Part shown: positions 63,157 through 64,000 of the stretch, one piece after another
Numbering within the stretch: the stretch's first letter is position 1
How the letters are laid out: each line of letters starts with the position of its first letter
Origin: Gemmatimonadales bacterium UBA2960
GTDB taxonomy: Bacteria > Gemmatimonadota > Gemmatimonadetes > Longimicrobiales > Gaopeijiaceae
NCBI GenBank assembly: GCA_002348465.1
Contig: DEBI01000134.1
Coordinates: forward strand, 1 to 64,000
DNA: 64,000 nt
Direction of reading: 5' to 3'
Position numbers and translations under genes: made by a program
Notes under the pieces: model-generated
What the model saw: the letters and a program-made list of their open reading frames with translations, nothing else
Databases searched by the model: none
What the model was told of the DNA's origin: nothing

Positions 63157-64000
63157 ATGTTGTTTTTCGAGATTATTATGGTCGCAATGGGGGCCGTGAG
63201 AGCGAACATGCTTAGGTCGGTTCTGACCACGCTTGGCATCGTAATCGGTATAGCGGCTGTGATAACGATGGTCGCGTTGGGTGAGGGCGCTCAACAAAGG
63301 GTTGAAGAACAGATCAACAGGATGGGTACTTCGGTTCTGACGGTCAGGCCTGGACAGCAGATGTGGGGAGGAGTTTCTCGGGGCGATACGGAGCTTTCTG
63401 TTGACGACGCTATCGCCCTGCGAGATCAGTCCAATGGATTGCTTCAGGTTTCACCGGAGCAGCAGTCGAGACTGCAAGTCGCGTACAAGCGGTGGAACTC
63501 GAACACGCAAATTATGGGGGTGTGGCCAGAGTACTTCGAGATTTACGACCACGGTTTGCAGTACGGACGTTTTTTCAATCAAGGTGAGGTACAAGGGAGA
63601 CGCAGGGTAGCAGTTCTGGGCTTCAATATGGCTGAAACACTGGGAGAAACTCCGCCGGAACTTCTAGTCGGGGAAACGATCCAAATCCGCGGGATCATGT
63701 TTGAAGTAATCGGAATCATGGAAGAGAAGGGAGATGCAGCGTGGGTGCGTCCCGATGACCAGGTATTTATACCACAATCGACCGCACAGTATCGTGTCAT
63801 GGGAGGTCGCGATCGTCTCAATTCGATTTATGCCGCTACACAGACGCCTGATCAGCTTGACGCTGCGTTCGCAGAGATTGACCGAATCATGCGTCGTGAG
63901 CACCGAATTAAGGTGGGAGAGGAAGTCGATTTTAACATCAGAAATTCAGCGGATTTGCTGGAAACTTTTAACGAAACGACTCAGACCTTTGCCTTCCTTT
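63157..64000 (+). CDS. MacB-like ABC transporter permease (3' end missing)
   Basis: ATG 63157 begins a protein of which 281 residues are visible. It has an N-terminal membrane helix (MLRSVLTTLGIVIGIAAVI) and then the large periplasmic MacB core domain (EGAQQRVEEQINRMGTSVLTV, VLGFNMAETLG, VIGIMEEKG), typical of FtsX/MacB permeases. The other three helices would lie beyond the window. Together with the ATPase, adaptor and TolC it forms a type VII-like tripartite exporter whose substrate is unknown. Confidence 0.9.
   Translation, partial: MLFFEIIMVAMGAVRANMLRSVLTTLGIVIGIAAVITMVALGEGAQQRVEEQINRMGTSVLTVRPGQQMWGGVSRGDTELSVDDAIALRDQSNGLLQVSPEQQSRLQVAYKRWNSNTQIMGVWPEYFEIYDHGLQYGRFFNQGEVQGRRRVAVLGFNMAETLGETPPELLVGETIQIRGIMFEVIGIMEEKGDAAWVRPDDQVFIPQSTAQYRVMGGRDRLNSIYAATQTPDQLDAAFAEIDRIMRREHRIKVGEEVDFNIRNSADLLETFNETTQTFAFL

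Noticed and set aside
1..64000. CRISPR arrays, insertion sequences, prophage or integrase genes, rRNA and tRNA genes
   Set aside because: I looked for regular repeats, transposase or integrase motifs and RNA gene folds and saw none.

Overview
The window looks like a chromosomal segment of a free-living, aerobic, Gram-negative heterotroph. It has moderate GC content, long same-strand gene runs and many translationally coupled genes (ATGA, GTGA and TAATG overlaps). There are several Tat or Sec leaders, an outer-membrane TolC factor and many Mo, Fe-S and haem proteins. The mix of BNR/VPS10-like repeat proteins, Sec-exported amidohydrolases, creatininase-family proteins, a GH109-like oxidoreductase and an alpha2-type glycyl-tRNA synthetase reminds me of marine Gemmatimonadota or a related FCB-type phylum. 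That placement is an impression from gene content; no rRNA or other marker settles it. I saw no tRNA, rRNA, CRISPR array, insertion sequence or prophage.

Layout. 1-9.5 kb: a partial exported beta-propeller protein (minus strand), an RnfD-like membrane protein with a Cys-rich Sel1-like tail, a double creatininase-family protein, manA, a small unknown, a Tat-exported amidase and an ABC-F ATPase. 9.6-11.7 kb: a methyltransferase interrupted by one in-frame TGA (possible selenoprotein) and a D-amino-acid-oxidase relative whose domain order is circularly permuted. 11.8-24.2 kb: a large redox block. It starts with a Tat-exported PaoABC-like molybdo-flavoprotein and a cytochrome b, continues with an unknown small protein, then a fused ferredoxin/NrfD membrane subunit, a cytoplasmic DMSO-reductase-family molybdoenzyme, a TorD chaperone and a SulP anion transporter. 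The last four resemble a SoeABC-type sulfite-oxidising system with an anion permease. 24.2-33.8 kb: a beta-lactamase-fold hydrolase, a GH109-like oxidoreductase coupled to a galactokinase-family gene, a NorC-like dihaem cytochrome coupled to a haem-copper oxidase-like subunit I with altered active-site ligands, and a minus-strand pair (nucleotidyltransferase and sodium symporter) that may complete sugar salvage. 33.9-36.3 kb: proBA. 36.6-42.7 kb: a small membrane protein coupled to a phospholipase-D-like enzyme, then two exported amidohydrolase genes. 42.8-55.6 kb: housekeeping genes (nfuA, glyS, ytoQ, carB, priA start) mixed with an NSS transporter, a separate MetS-like 38-residue small subunit, an HD protein, a histone-deacetylase-family enzyme, a methyltransferase and an M24 peptidase. 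58.2-64 kb: an ECF sigma factor, two small membrane-linked proteins, TolC, an ABC ATPase, a periplasmic adaptor and a truncated MacB-like permease, which look like a self-regulated tripartite efflux operon.

Most notable points: the in-frame TGA in the methyltransferase at 10038, followed by a short stem-loop at the spacing of a bacterial SECIS; the haem-copper subunit at 29582-31057, in which one CuB histidine, the cross-linked tyrosine and one low-spin haem histidine are all replaced; and the permuted D-amino-acid oxidase. All three rest on reading alignments by eye against remembered family motifs.
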